64,000 nucleotides of DNA, taken from assembly GCF_001424385.1 (NCBI RefSeq), contig NZ_LMPO01000008.1:544567-608566 (forward strand), in the 5' to 3' direction. The first letter of the stretch is position 1. Each line of letters opens with the position of its first letter. Below, one piece after another: positions 1 through 8,447 of this stretch. This DNA comes from Curtobacterium sp. Leaf183 (GTDB lineage: Bacteria > Actinomycetota > Actinomycetes > Actinomycetales > Microbacteriaceae). A program made the position numbers and the translations under genes. The notes under the pieces were generated by a model that saw only the letters and a list, made by a program, of their open reading frames with translations, was not told the DNA's origin and ran no database searches.

Positions 1-2097
1 CAGGAACGCCGCGTACCCGCCGATCGCGATGCCGATCAGGACCTTGCCCACGCGGCTGGTCAGCGCACCGACGACCTGCCTGCGGTAGTACCCGAGCACG
101 AGGCCGTGCGTGAAGACGACCTGCCAGGTCAGGAGCGGGAACACCGCGTTGAACTGCGATTGCAGCGGCGCGAAGTCCGGGTTGAGCGCCTGGAAGACGT
201 AGAGCGCCCAGCTGACCACCAGCACCGCCCACCAGAACCCGCGGCGGATCACCCAGAGCAACAGTGGGATGAACAGGCTCAGCACCACGAAGAGCCCCAT
301 GATGTTGAACGGCCACGGCCCCATCTCGAGCAGCAGGAACTGCCGGATCGCGAACCACGGCGGTGGGTAGGCCAGCAGCTGCATCGCGTTCGGGTACAGG
401 TCGTAGACGCGGCCCTCGGCGCCGACGCCGCCGGTGCCGGTCCCCCGGTCGGTGAAGGTGGTGATCGCGTCGGTGTTGAGGAACGGCACGAAACTCAGCG
501 CGAAGACGACCGCGATCACCACGAGCGTGACGACGTACTGCTTGCGCGCCCGCTTGAACGCCCCGACCGCGGCCACCCACTCGCCGAACTTCCTCACCGC
601 GAGCGGGTACGTCATGCCGAGCACCATGCCGGACAGGAACACGAACATCTCGGCGCCGGTGATCGCCCCGACCGCGTGCAGCGTCAGGTACGAGTACGGA
701 CCGCCGATCTCGATGTGCGTGATCACGACCGCCAGGATGATGAACCCGCGGAACAGGTCGAGGCGCAGGTCGCGCCCAGGCTTGCCGTCGTCCGGGTAGC
801 GCCAGCTCGGCAGCAGTCGCCCGAACAGCCCGCTCAGCAGGAACACGGCGGCCAGCCCCGCGGCCAACCAGACGATCCACGCCATCTGGTCGCCGCCGGT
901 GTCCAGCTGCTGGTTGGTGGCGGCGTTGCCGTCCTGCGGGGTGATGCGCTCGGTCACCGGCCCGGACACGAAGCGATCGGTCTGCTGCAGGTCGGTGCGG
1001 AGGGAGCCCGCGATGCCCGGCACCGCCGTGTCTCGCCAGTCGGCGACGCGGTTGCCGGCCTCCGGTTCGCGGCGGTTCGTCTCGAGGAACGTGACACCGC
1101 GGACGAGCGGGCGGTCCTGGATCGCGCTGAAGACCTGCCGCCACCACCCCTGCTTGACGGCGAGCTCGTCGGCGCCGCGCAGCGAGTGGTCGTACAGCGC
1201 CCCGGTGTCGAGCAGCATCGGACGGTCGTGCCCCTGGGCGAAGCGCGTGTAGAAGTCGCTCTGCTGCGGCTGCTGATAGCCCCACGTCTCGGCGAAGCGG
1301 GCCGCGACCTCGCCGGACTCCGGGACGTCGTTCGACGTGAGCGGGACGTCGCGCCCGGCGGCCTCGGTCGCCTTGCCCTTGCCGAAGTAGTACATCGACA
1401 TGCCGACCCAGTCGACCGACGCGTCGCCCGGCCAGTACGGCTCGTAGGGGTCGTCGGCTGCGGTGAGCTGCCCGTCGCCGTTCGTGTCGAGCTTCGCGGT
1501 GTCGGTGGCGGACAGGTCCTGCAGTCGCCCGGCGGACTGGCCGAACGGGTAGCCCGCGCCGTACGACGGTGACCAGACCATCAGGGCGTCGGACGACCCG
1601 CCGTGCACCGCCTTCGCGAGGGCCCGGAACGCCGCGACGTACTGCGTCGGCTGCTGCCCCCACCGCACCCACGTGCCGTTCATCTGCGGCGCGAACCGCA
1701 CGAGCACCTGCGTGCGGTACTGCTGGTGCACCTGTTCGAGCAGGTCGTTGGCGTGCCGGGCGTCGGCAGCGGTGAGGGTGCGCAGCGCGACGTCGGGCTC
1801 GAGGCTCACGACGAGGGTGGCCCCCTGCGCCGCTGCGGCACGGGTCGAACGGAGCAGCTGCTTCCGGGCGGCGCCGTCGATCGGGTAGTCGACCTCGACG
1901 CCGTAGCTCGACGGTGTCGCACCGAGCCGCCCCGCGTACCCGTCGGGCGCATCCGAGCCCCAGTCGAGGTCCGGGCCGTACCAGGCCCGGTCGGACGCCG
2001 GCGTGATCGGGGCGGCCTGTACCGGGAGCGCTCCCCCGAGGAGCAGCGTGCCGGCGACGACGACGAACGTGACGAGTCTGGTGAACGTCCTGCTCAC
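1..2097 (-). CDS. GH26-like domain fused to OpgC-type membrane acyltransferase (3' end outside window)
   Basis: The start is a GTG overlapping the stop of the upstream ATPase gene (GTGA). An N-terminal hydrophobic segment with an Ala-rich cleavage region looks like a signal peptide. Residues of about 30-330 resemble glycoside hydrolase family 26, with the segment FAPQMNGTWVRWG standing where GH26 has its HEMNG acid/base motif. A membrane segment follows near residue 385. After it comes a typical OpgC start (RDLRLDLFRGF, then GAEMFVFLSGMVLG) with several membrane helices. OpgC proteins transfer acyl groups to periplasmic or extracellular glucans, so I infer modification of the polysaccharide made by the coupled GT2. 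The usual catalytic glutamates of GH26 are not evident, so this part may bind rather than cut glycan. The frame is open to the window edge. Confidence 0.75.
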   Translation of the reverse strand, partial: MSRTFTRLVTFVVVAGTLLLGGALPVQAAPITPASDRAWYGPDLDWGSDAPDGYAGRLGATPSSYGVEVDYPIDGAARKQLLRSTRAAAAQGATLVVSLEPDVALRTLTAADARHANDLLEQVHQQYRTQVLVRFAPQMNGTWVRWGQQPTQYVAAFRALAKAVHGGSSDALMVWSPSYGAGYPFGQSAGRLQDLSATDTAKLDTNGDGQLTAADDPYEPYWPGDASVDWVGMSMYYFGKGKATEAAGRDVPLTSNDVPESGEVAARFAETWGYQQPQQSDFYTRFAQGHDRPMLLDTGALYDHSLRGADELAVKQGWWRQVFSAIQDRPLVRGVTFLETNRREPEAGNRVADWRDTAVPGIAGSLRTDLQQTDRFVSGPVTERITPQDGNAATNQQLDTGGDQMAWIVWLAAGLAAVFLLSGLFGRLLPSWRYPDDGKPGRDLRLDLFRGFIILAVVITHIEIGGPYSYLTLHAVGAITGAEMFVFLSGMVLGMTYPLAVRKFGEWVAAVGAFKRARKQYVVTLVVIAVVFALSFVPFLNTDAITTFTDRGTGTGGVGAEGRVYDLYPNAMQLLAYPPPWFAIRQFLLLEMGPWPFNIMGLFVVLSLFIPLLLWVIRRGFWWAVLVVSWALYVFQALNPDFAPLQSQFNAVFPLLTWQVVFTHGLVLGYYRRQVVGALTSRVGKVLIGIAIGGYAAFL

Positions 2098-2495
2098 CGG
2101 GTGCACACCAGCGTCCACACGTTGTGTCCGCCCTCGTGTCGGTGCTCGAGTCGGTCGAGCGCCGCGATCGCGAGCGCCAGGCCACGACCGTTCTCGGCGT
2201 CGACGTCCGCCATCGTCACGGCGCTCAGGTCGAGGTCGACCGGCAGCCCGTTGTCACGGAGCACCGCCGTGTACTCCTGCTCGGTCGCGCGGAGCTCCAC
2301 CGTGTAGCGCCGCCCGGCCTGACGGTCGGTCCGCGCCGTGTGCTCGACGATGTTCGCGGCGATCTCGGCCACGGCGGTCTCCAGCGCGAAACGACGTGCG
2401 ACGTCGTCGACGCCCAGCCCGTCCCACCACACGGCGAAGCGGTCCTGGACGGTGTCGAGACTCTCGGGCACGGCGGGGACGTCGAACGCGGTCAC
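2094..2495 (-). CDS. RsbW-like anti-sigma / serine kinase ATPase
   Basis: A 133-residue single-domain GHKL ATPase. The N box reads ETAVAEIAANIVEHT (about residues 40-54), the G1 box is LRDNG, and the G2 region is ENGRGLALAI. This is the RsbW/SpoIIAB pattern for proteins that bind sigma factors or phosphorylate STAS antagonists. The GTG start at 2495 overlaps the stop of the GT2 gene, and its stop overlaps the start of the GH26/OpgC gene, so all three are translationally coupled. No sigma factor or STAS partner is encoded nearby. Regulation of exopolysaccharide synthesis by partner switching is an inference. Confidence 0.8.
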   Translation of the reverse strand: MTAFDVPAVPESLDTVQDRFAVWWDGLGVDDVARRFALETAVAEIAANIVEHTARTDRQAGRRYTVELRATEQEYTAVLRDNGLPVDLDLSAVTMADVDAENGRGLALAIAALDRLEHRHEGGHNVWTLVCTR

Positions 2496-4513
2496 AGGGG
2501 GCCTCCGGAGGTGGTCGACTCGTGCTCGGACTGGACGGTGCCCGGTCCGCGGTACAGCACGGCGCGGATGACGATGCTGAAGATGAACAGGTCGAAGACG
2601 ACCCAGGCGGTGTTGACGAGCGGCGCGATGCCGGACGCCTGCCCGGTCAGGTAGCGGATGCCGATCAGCACGAGTGCCCCGACGAGCGCCCCCATCGCGA
2701 ACAGCTGCGGGCGGACGAGGTCCCAGCGCGGCTTCGCCTCTGCCTCGTCGCGGACCTTCGGCGTGACCCGGAAGCCGAGGGGCTTGCCGCGGAACACGTT
2801 CTCGAAGGCACTGGTCACGCTCTCGATCCACACCGGGAAGAGCGCGAGCGAGTACTGCTGCCCGCGCCAGGTGGGTCTGCCGGCGGCCACGACCCAGAAC
2901 AGCAGCTGGTTGAGCACCAGGAACGGGATCAGGCGCGCGAAGAAGTCGACGCTGTAGGCCTGCACCGGCACGACGCCGAAGGACAGGCAGAGCACCGGGG
3001 CTGCGATGTAGACGATCGCCGCGAAGCCGGACAGGTAGCTCCACATCGTCGAGAAGTACATGAGCCGCTGCCCGAACGACAGGCCCTTCTGCACGAGGGG
3101 GTTCTCGCGGAAGAAGACCTGCATGGTGCCCTGCGCCCACCGAAGGCGTTGCACGAGCATGGTCGGCAGGTCCTCGGGGGCCAGGCCCTTCGCCAGGATC
3201 TCGTCGTGGTACGCCGACTTCCATCCCAGGCCGTGCAGGCGCATCGCGGTCGCCATGTCCTCGGTCACCGAGATCGTGGCCAGCGGCATCACCGCCTGCG
3301 CTTCGTCGCCACGGTTCACGTCGACCGCGCGGGCGAGCACAGCGATCGCCTCGATCGCGACGACCGGGGACGCGTTGCGCTGTCCGAGCACGTCGAGTGC
3401 GGCGTCGTCGAGCCCGGCGAACGTGTTGGCGTCCGTGGACATCGCCGCCAGGTCCTGCAGGTCGTTCCGCACCGACTCGAGGTCGGCGGCGGCGAACCGA
3501 AACGCGATGGCGTCGATCCCGCGCTGGAACTCGTAGGTGACGTCGCCCAGGGGCTCGTCGCGGGACATCTGGTCGCGGGCGCGGTCCACCACGCCCTCGG
3601 CGTCGTCGAGCGCGGTGAGCACGCGCGGGTCGGTCTCGGTCTCGCGCGCCCGGGCCAACAGCTTGCGCGAGGTCTTCAGCGTGCGCTCGACCGAGGCCTC
3701 GACCTCCTGCACGTAGCGGGAGATCCCGAGCTGCATGAGGGCTTCACGCCGCAGGATCGCGTTCGAACCGCAGAAGAACGCGGCGTTCCACCCGTCCTTC
3801 GACTGCTGGATGGGACCGTAGAACAGCGGTGCCTGGCTGCCGAGCAGGTCGGCGTCCGGCACGTTCTCGAACCACTGTGGCGTCTGCACGAGCGCCATCC
3901 TGGGGTCCTTGAAGTACCCCAGCGTCCGGTCCAGGATCGCCGGGTCCGGGACCTGGTCGGCGTCGAGGATGAGCAGGAACTCGCCCTGCGTCGCCATCAG
4001 CGCGTTGTTGAGGTTGCCGGCCTTGGCGTGGCGTGGACGGTCGACCCAGTCCTGGCCGCGGGTGATCACCCCGAGGCCCAGCTGTTCGGCCGCCCGGCGC
4101 ATCTCGGGGCGGTTGCCGTCGTCGAGGATCCAGGTGCTGTGCGGGTAGCGGATCGCCTGCGCCGCACGGGCCGTGCGCATCACCAGGTCGATCGGTTCGT
4201 TGTACGTGGTGATGAAGACGTCGACGGTGACGTCGGTGGCGGGCGTGGTCGGCGGTTCGCCGCGCTCACGGAGCCGCCACGCGCCGAACGCGAACAGGAG
4301 CGAGTCGATCACGCTGTAGGTCTCGGCCAGGATGAGCGGCACGGCGATCCACCAGGAGTGCCAGTTCACCGACGCGACCCAGCGCCACACGACGTAGTTC
4401 AGACCCGCGAGCGAGGCGAGCAGCGCGACCGTCCGCACGGCCGTGATGCGGCGGCGGGCCGTGCCCGTCGACAGGCGCCGGCGGTCCTGACGGCTCAGGT
4501 CGAGCGCGGTCAT
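2492..4513 (-). CDS. BcsA-like family 2 glycosyltransferase (polysaccharide synthase)
   Basis: A 673-residue processive GT2 of the cellulose-synthase type. Two N-terminal membrane helices (about 25-75) precede the GT-A domain, and four or more helices follow it. Catalytic motifs are present in order: ILDDG, LDADQ, FFCGSNAILRR, SVTED and QRLRW. The interval between FFCGSN and TED is enlarged by about 170 charged, helix-prone residues rich in Arg, Glu and Asp, whereas in BcsA these motifs are close together. I see no C-terminal PilZ domain. It should polymerise a beta-linked glucan or similar polymer at the membrane. It is the first gene of the coupled operon; the sugar specificity cannot be read from sequence. 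Confidence 0.9.
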   Translation of the reverse strand: MTALDLSRQDRRRLSTGTARRRITAVRTVALLASLAGLNYVVWRWVASVNWHSWWIAVPLILAETYSVIDSLLFAFGAWRLRERGEPPTTPATDVTVDVFITTYNEPIDLVMRTARAAQAIRYPHSTWILDDGNRPEMRRAAEQLGLGVITRGQDWVDRPRHAKAGNLNNALMATQGEFLLILDADQVPDPAILDRTLGYFKDPRMALVQTPQWFENVPDADLLGSQAPLFYGPIQQSKDGWNAAFFCGSNAILRREALMQLGISRYVQEVEASVERTLKTSRKLLARARETETDPRVLTALDDAEGVVDRARDQMSRDEPLGDVTYEFQRGIDAIAFRFAAADLESVRNDLQDLAAMSTDANTFAGLDDAALDVLGQRNASPVVAIEAIAVLARAVDVNRGDEAQAVMPLATISVTEDMATAMRLHGLGWKSAYHDEILAKGLAPEDLPTMLVQRLRWAQGTMQVFFRENPLVQKGLSFGQRLMYFSTMWSYLSGFAAIVYIAAPVLCLSFGVVPVQAYSVDFFARLIPFLVLNQLLFWVVAAGRPTWRGQQYSLALFPVWIESVTSAFENVFRGKPLGFRVTPKVRDEAEAKPRWDLVRPQLFAMGALVGALVLIGIRYLTGQASGIAPLVNTAWVVFDLFIFSIVIRAVLYRGPGTVQSEHESTTSGGPL

Positions 4514-4647
4514 CGTGCGGTTCCCGAGCCGACGACCGACGTCGTGATGCGCTGCAAGGGGTCTCCTGATCGGACGGTGGTTGAGCGCTCCGTCCGTCGG
4601 GTCGGGCTCGGCGCCACGACCTGTCTACCTCAGGGGCGGCACCCTTG

Positions 4648-5391
4648 TCAGTCCGCCGCCCCGATCTGGGGACGAGCGGCGGCGAAGCCGATGTCCGCCG
4701 CGAGTCGCTCGACGACCAGGTCGAAGTACCGCTCGTGGTCCGTGACCGATCCGACGTAGTGCCCGAACAGCTCGAACGACACGGTGCCGAACACCGCCGT
4801 CCAGGCCATGAGCGTGCGCATCACCGCCTCGACCGGGGCGTCCCGTGTGATCCCCCGCGAGCGGATGTAGTCGATCGCACCGTCGACCACGGAGCCGGGT
4901 GCGCGGGGCGACGGGACGACCGCCGAGGTGGGTGCGTCGCGGCCGTCCATCGCGTCCATGACGATCCGGACCAGCACGAGTGTCGCCCGGGTCGCGGGCT
5001 CGATCGTCTCCTGCGGCGCCGCGTACCCGGGGACGGGCGAGCCGTACAGCAGCGCGAAGTCCCCCGGGTGCGCGAGCGACCACGTGCGGATCGCCCGGCA
5101 CGCGGCGACCCACCGCGCTCCAACGTCCGCTCGGTCGTGCGCGGCGTCGGCCGCCTCGACCGCGGCGCCGAGCTCGTCGTAGTCCTGCACGAGCAGCGCG
5201 GTGAGCAGGTCGTCCCGACTCGGGAAGTACCGGTACAGCGCCGACGACACCATGCCGACGTCACGGGCGACCGCGCGCAGGCTGAGCTGGGCCGGCCCCT
5301 CGTCGGTCAACCGGGCGCGAGCGGCGTCGGTGATGCGCGCGCGGATCGTCTCGCGAGCGAGGTCGCGTGCAGTCGGTGCCCGATCGGTCAT
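4648..5391 (-). CDS. TetR-family transcriptional regulator
   Basis: A 247-residue TetR protein. The N-terminal helix-turn-helix covers about residues 18-62, with LSLRAVARDVGMVSSALYRY as the recognition region. The C-terminal domain resembles the WHG/TetR_C group found next to short-chain oxidoreductases. I chose the ATG at 5391 because the upstream residues of the longer frame look non-coding. It is divergent from the NAD-dependent epimerase gene, and two near-identical inverted repeats lie between them, so it probably represses itself and that gene. Confidence 0.88.
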   Translation of the reverse strand: MTDRAPTARDLARETIRARITDAARARLTDEGPAQLSLRAVARDVGMVSSALYRYFPSRDDLLTALLVQDYDELGAAVEAADAAHDRADVGARWVAACRAIRTWSLAHPGDFALLYGSPVPGYAAPQETIEPATRATLVLVRIVMDAMDGRDAPTSAVVPSPRAPGSVVDGAIDYIRSRGITRDAPVEAVMRTLMAWTAVFGTVSFELFGHYVGSVTDHERYFDLVVERLAADIGFAAARPQIGAAD

Positions 5392-5428
5392 CCGTCCACC
5401 CTGCCACCAGAGAGCGCCGATCACAAAC

Positions 5429-5443
5429 GAGAGCACCGCTCTT
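5429..5443. promoter_or_regulatory. Candidate TetR operator 1
   Basis: The sequence GAGAGCACCGCTCTT is an imperfect inverted repeat (GAGAGC, 3 nt, GCTCTT) in the divergent promoter region between the TetR and epimerase genes. It nearly matches the second site 51 bp downstream. Confidence 0.6.
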
Positions 5444-5479
5444 GCTTTTTGTGGCGGGCGGTGTCATGCTCGGTGAACC

Positions 5480-5494
5480 GAGAGCAGTGCTCTC
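5480..5494. promoter_or_regulatory. Candidate TetR operator 2
   Basis: The sequence GAGAGCAGTGCTCTC is a perfect inverted repeat (GAGAGCA, 1 nt, TGCTCTC), 22 bp upstream of the epimerase start codon. A Shine-Dalgarno GGGAGG follows at about 5505-5510. The site would sit in the promoter or early leader of the target gene. Confidence 0.65.
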
Positions 5495-5516
5495 ACTTCG
5501 TACCGGGAGGAACCCC

Positions 5517-6458
5517 ATGTCGCAGCACCACGTCGTCGTCGGCGCCGGCCCCGTCGGCCGTCACGTCGCAGCACTGCTCGCCGGCCGCGGCGACCAGGTC
5601 ACCGTCGTCACCCGCACGGGCCGCGACACCGGCCTGGCCGGCGTGACCCACCTCGCGTTGGACGCGTCCGACGCCGATGCCCTGACGCGCGTCACCGAGG
5701 GCGCCGCCGTCCTGTACAACTGCGCGAACCCGGGCGACTACACGCAGTGGGAGCGGACCTGGCCCCCGCTCGCGTCGTCGTTGCTGTCGACGGCGGAGCG
5801 GACCGGTGCGGTGTACGCGATCACCGGGAACCTGTACCCGTACGGACCCACCACCGGCTCGATGCACGAGGGCCTCCCGGACGCTGCCACGGACCACAAG
5901 GGCGTCCTGCGGGCGCGCATGTGGCAGGACGCGCTCGATGCGCACCGCGACGGACGCCTGCGCACCGTCGAGGTCCGCGCGTCGGACTACGTCGGCAGCG
6001 GCATCGGACAGAACGGCCACGTCACGCGCGTGCTGCCGGACGCACTGCGGGGCAAGGGCGTGTGGATGATCGGTCGAACCGACCTGCCGCACACGTTCAC
6101 GGACGTGCTCGACGTCGCCCGCCTGCTCGTCGCCGCGGCCGACGACCCGTCCGCGCTCGGCCGCACGTGGATGGTGCCCTCGAACGCGCCGGTGTCCCAG
6201 GTCCGGGCGCTCACCGACGTCCTGGCCGCCGCGGGCAAGCCGGCCGTCACCGTGCACCGCTTGCCGGCACCGGCGCTGCGGGCCATCGGGCTCGTGTCGC
6301 CGATGATGCGCGAGATCGCCGAGATGGGGTACCAGTGGACGGCACCCTACGTGCTGGACGACCGCGCGGCCCGGGAGCACTTCGGCATCGAACCGACCCC
6401 CTGGGACGAGGTCTGCCGCCGGACGCTGGCGGGCGTCGCAGAACCCGCTCGGGCATAG
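5517..6458 (+). CDS. NAD-dependent epimerase/dehydratase family protein
   Basis: A 313-residue extended or atypical short-chain dehydrogenase. The Rossmann nucleotide-binding motif GAGPVGRHVA lies at about residues 8-17, and NLYPYGPT occurs in the position of the active-site region, without an obvious YxxxK pair. The ATG at 5517 has a good Shine-Dalgarno (GGGAGG). It is divergent from a TetR gene with two shared operators, so it is likely induced by the TetR ligand. The substrate is unknown. It converges with the helicase gene on a strong hairpin. Confidence 0.82.
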   Translation: MSQHHVVVGAGPVGRHVAALLAGRGDQVTVVTRTGRDTGLAGVTHLALDASDADALTRVTEGAAVLYNCANPGDYTQWERTWPPLASSLLSTAERTGAVYAITGNLYPYGPTTGSMHEGLPDAATDHKGVLRARMWQDALDAHRDGRLRTVEVRASDYVGSGIGQNGHVTRVLPDALRGKGVWMIGRTDLPHTFTDVLDVARLLVAAADDPSALGRTWMVPSNAPVSQVRALTDVLAAAGKPAVTVHRLPAPALRAIGLVSPMMREIAEMGYQWTAPYVLDDRAAREHFGIEPTPWDEVCRRTLAGVAEPARA

Positions 6459-6579
6459 GAGCGCACATCGGGCAGGGGGGTCGGACCGCGCACAGGCAAT
6501 CGGATCGCGCATGGTCGGTCAGAAGTTCAGACCCGCTACGCGCGATCCCACCCACCACCGCCGCGCGACAGCACCCCGA

Positions 6580-6627
6580 GACGGACGGGAGGCCCGGTGC
6601 CAGCTGGCACCGGGCCTCCCGTTCGTC
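6580..6627. terminator. Bidirectional terminator hairpin (GACGGGAGGCCCG family)
   Basis: A 24-bp stem with one mismatch, GACGGACGGGAGGCCCGGTG followed by CCAG, is directly opposed by its complement, with almost no loop. It lies between the convergent epimerase and helicase genes. The core recurs at several gene ends in this window. Confidence 0.8.
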
Positions 6628-6638
6628 AGGGGGACGCG

Positions 6639-8405
6639 TCAGTAGCGCGGCCGGCGCTCCGGACGCTCGTCGCGGTCCTCGCGCGGTCCGCGGCGGTAGC
6701 CGCCCGCGCCACCCCCGCGACGGTCGGGCTTGATCTCGATCAGCCGACCGCTGATGCGGGTGTCGCTGAGCTTGCCGAGCACGTCGCCGGGCATGTCCGA
6801 GGGCAGCTCGACGATGGAGAAGTCCGGCTGGATGCGGATCGCACCGAAGTCGTCGCGACGCAGGCCGCCCTCGTTCGCGAGCGCGCCGACGATCTGGCGC
6901 GGTTCGACGCGGTGGCGACGGCCGACCTCGATGCGGTAGGGGGTCATCGGGACCGAGCGGCGTCGACGGTCACCGCCGTCGTCCTCGCGCGTCTTGCGCT
7001 CGTCGCGACGCTGGTCGCGCTCCACCTGGCGACGCAGGGCGTCCTCGGCGGGGTCGAGCAGCAGCGGGGTGTCCCCCTGGGCGACCACGGCGAGCGCCGC
7101 GGCGACGTCCTGTTCCGGGACGTCGTGGTGCTCGACGTAGTGAGCGATGATGTCGCGGAAGGCGTCGATGCGCCCACGGGACTCGAGCGCCGCGGTGATC
7201 GCGTCGTCGAAGCGGGTCAGGCGGGTGACGTTGACGTCCTCGACGCTGGGCAGCGTCATCTCGGTCAGCGGCTGGCGGGTCGCCTTCTCGATCGCGATGA
7301 GCAGCCGGCGCTCGCGCGGGGTGACGAAGCTGATCGCGGCGCCGCTGCGACCGGCACGACCGGTGCGGCCGATCCGGTGCACGTACGACTCGGTGTCGAC
7401 GGGGATGTCGAAGTTCACCACGTGGGTGATCCGATCGACGTCGAGACCACGGGCGGCGACGTCGGTCGCGACCAGGATGTCGAGCTTGCCCGACTTCAGC
7501 TGGTTGACCGTGCGCTCGCGCTGCGCCTGGGCGACGTCACCGCTGATGGCCGCGGCGGCGTAGCCACGGGCACGGAGCTTCTCGGCCAGGGTCTCGGTCT
7601 CGCTCTTGGTGCGGACGAAGATGATGAGGCCCTCGAAGTCCTCGACCTCGAGGATGCGGGTGAGGGCGTCGACCTTCTGCGCGTACGACACGATCAGGTA
7701 GCGCTGCGACGTGTTGGCGGAGGTGGTCGTCTTCGCCTTGACGGTGATCTCGGCCGGGTCGTTGAGGTACTGCTTGGAGATGCGACGGATCTGCGCGGGC
7801 ATCGTCGCCGAGAACAGGGCGACCTGCTTGGTGTCCGGGGTCTCGGCCAGGATCGTCTCGACGTCCTCGGCGAAGCCCATCTTGAGCATCTCGTCGGCCT
7901 CGTCGAGCACCAGGTACTTCAGCTCGGACAGGTCGAGCGTGCCCTTCGCGATGTGGTCCATGATGCGACCGGGCGTGCCGACGACCACGTCGACGCCGCG
8001 GCGCAGGGCGGAGAGCTGCACGCCGTAGGCCTGTCCGCCGTAGACCGGCAGGACGTGCACGCCGCGCATGTGCGACGCGTACTGCTCGAACGCCTCGCAC
8101 ACCTGCAGCGCGAGCTCGCGGGTCGGCGACAGCACGAGGGCCTGGGGCAGCTTGCTGCCGGCTTCCATGCGGGACAGGACAGGCAGCGCGAACGCGGCCG
8201 TCTTGCCGGTGCCGGTCTGGGCGAGGCCCACGACGTCGCGGCCCGCGAGCAGGGTGGGGATGGTGGCGGCCTGGATCGCGGACGGGGTCTCGTACCCGAT
8301 CTCCTTGACGGCCTTGAGCACGGGCTCGCTGAGCCCCAAGTCGGCGAACGTCACCACGGGCCCCTCGTCGGTGGGGTCAATGGTGCTGTTCGTTTCGGAG
8401 GTCAT
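6639..8405 (-). CDS. deaD: DEAD-box ATP-dependent RNA helicase (DeaD/CsdA type)
   Basis: A 588-residue helicase with all core motifs: AQTGTGKT (62-69), PTREL (94-98), DEAD (168-171), SAT (199-201) and HRIGRTGRAGR (343-353). After the RecA-like lobes there is a charged linker and a DbpA-type RNA-binding domain (about 480-555, containing EVGRRHRVEPRQIVGALANE). A basic, Gly/Arg-rich tail ends the protein. It should unwind RNA during ribosome assembly, mRNA decay or cold growth. It is a single gene with a terminator at its 3' end. Confidence 0.96.
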   Translation of the reverse strand: MTSETNSTIDPTDEGPVVTFADLGLSEPVLKAVKEIGYETPSAIQAATIPTLLAGRDVVGLAQTGTGKTAAFALPVLSRMEAGSKLPQALVLSPTRELALQVCEAFEQYASHMRGVHVLPVYGGQAYGVQLSALRRGVDVVVGTPGRIMDHIAKGTLDLSELKYLVLDEADEMLKMGFAEDVETILAETPDTKQVALFSATMPAQIRRISKQYLNDPAEITVKAKTTTSANTSQRYLIVSYAQKVDALTRILEVEDFEGLIIFVRTKSETETLAEKLRARGYAAAAISGDVAQAQRERTVNQLKSGKLDILVATDVAARGLDVDRITHVVNFDIPVDTESYVHRIGRTGRAGRSGAAISFVTPRERRLLIAIEKATRQPLTEMTLPSVEDVNVTRLTRFDDAITAALESRGRIDAFRDIIAHYVEHHDVPEQDVAAALAVVAQGDTPLLLDPAEDALRRQVERDQRRDERKTREDDGGDRRRRSVPMTPYRIEVGRRHRVEPRQIVGALANEGGLRRDDFGAIRIQPDFSIVELPSDMPGDVLGKLSDTRISGRLIEIKPDRRGGGAGGYRRGPREDRDERPERRPRY

Positions 8406-8447
8406 CCTGGTACGGTACCCGGTCCACGCCGTCGCTTCGACCCGGGC

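Noticed and set aside
106-1572. Long rightward open frame
   Set aside because: Its Arg/Glu/His-rich translation without hydrophobic segments is an antisense shadow. The opposite strand encodes the GH26-like / OpgC protein.
2003-4759. 918-codon rightward open frame
   Set aside because: It is the complement of the GT2 and ATPase genes; composition is typical of a high-GC shadow and no domain is recognisable.
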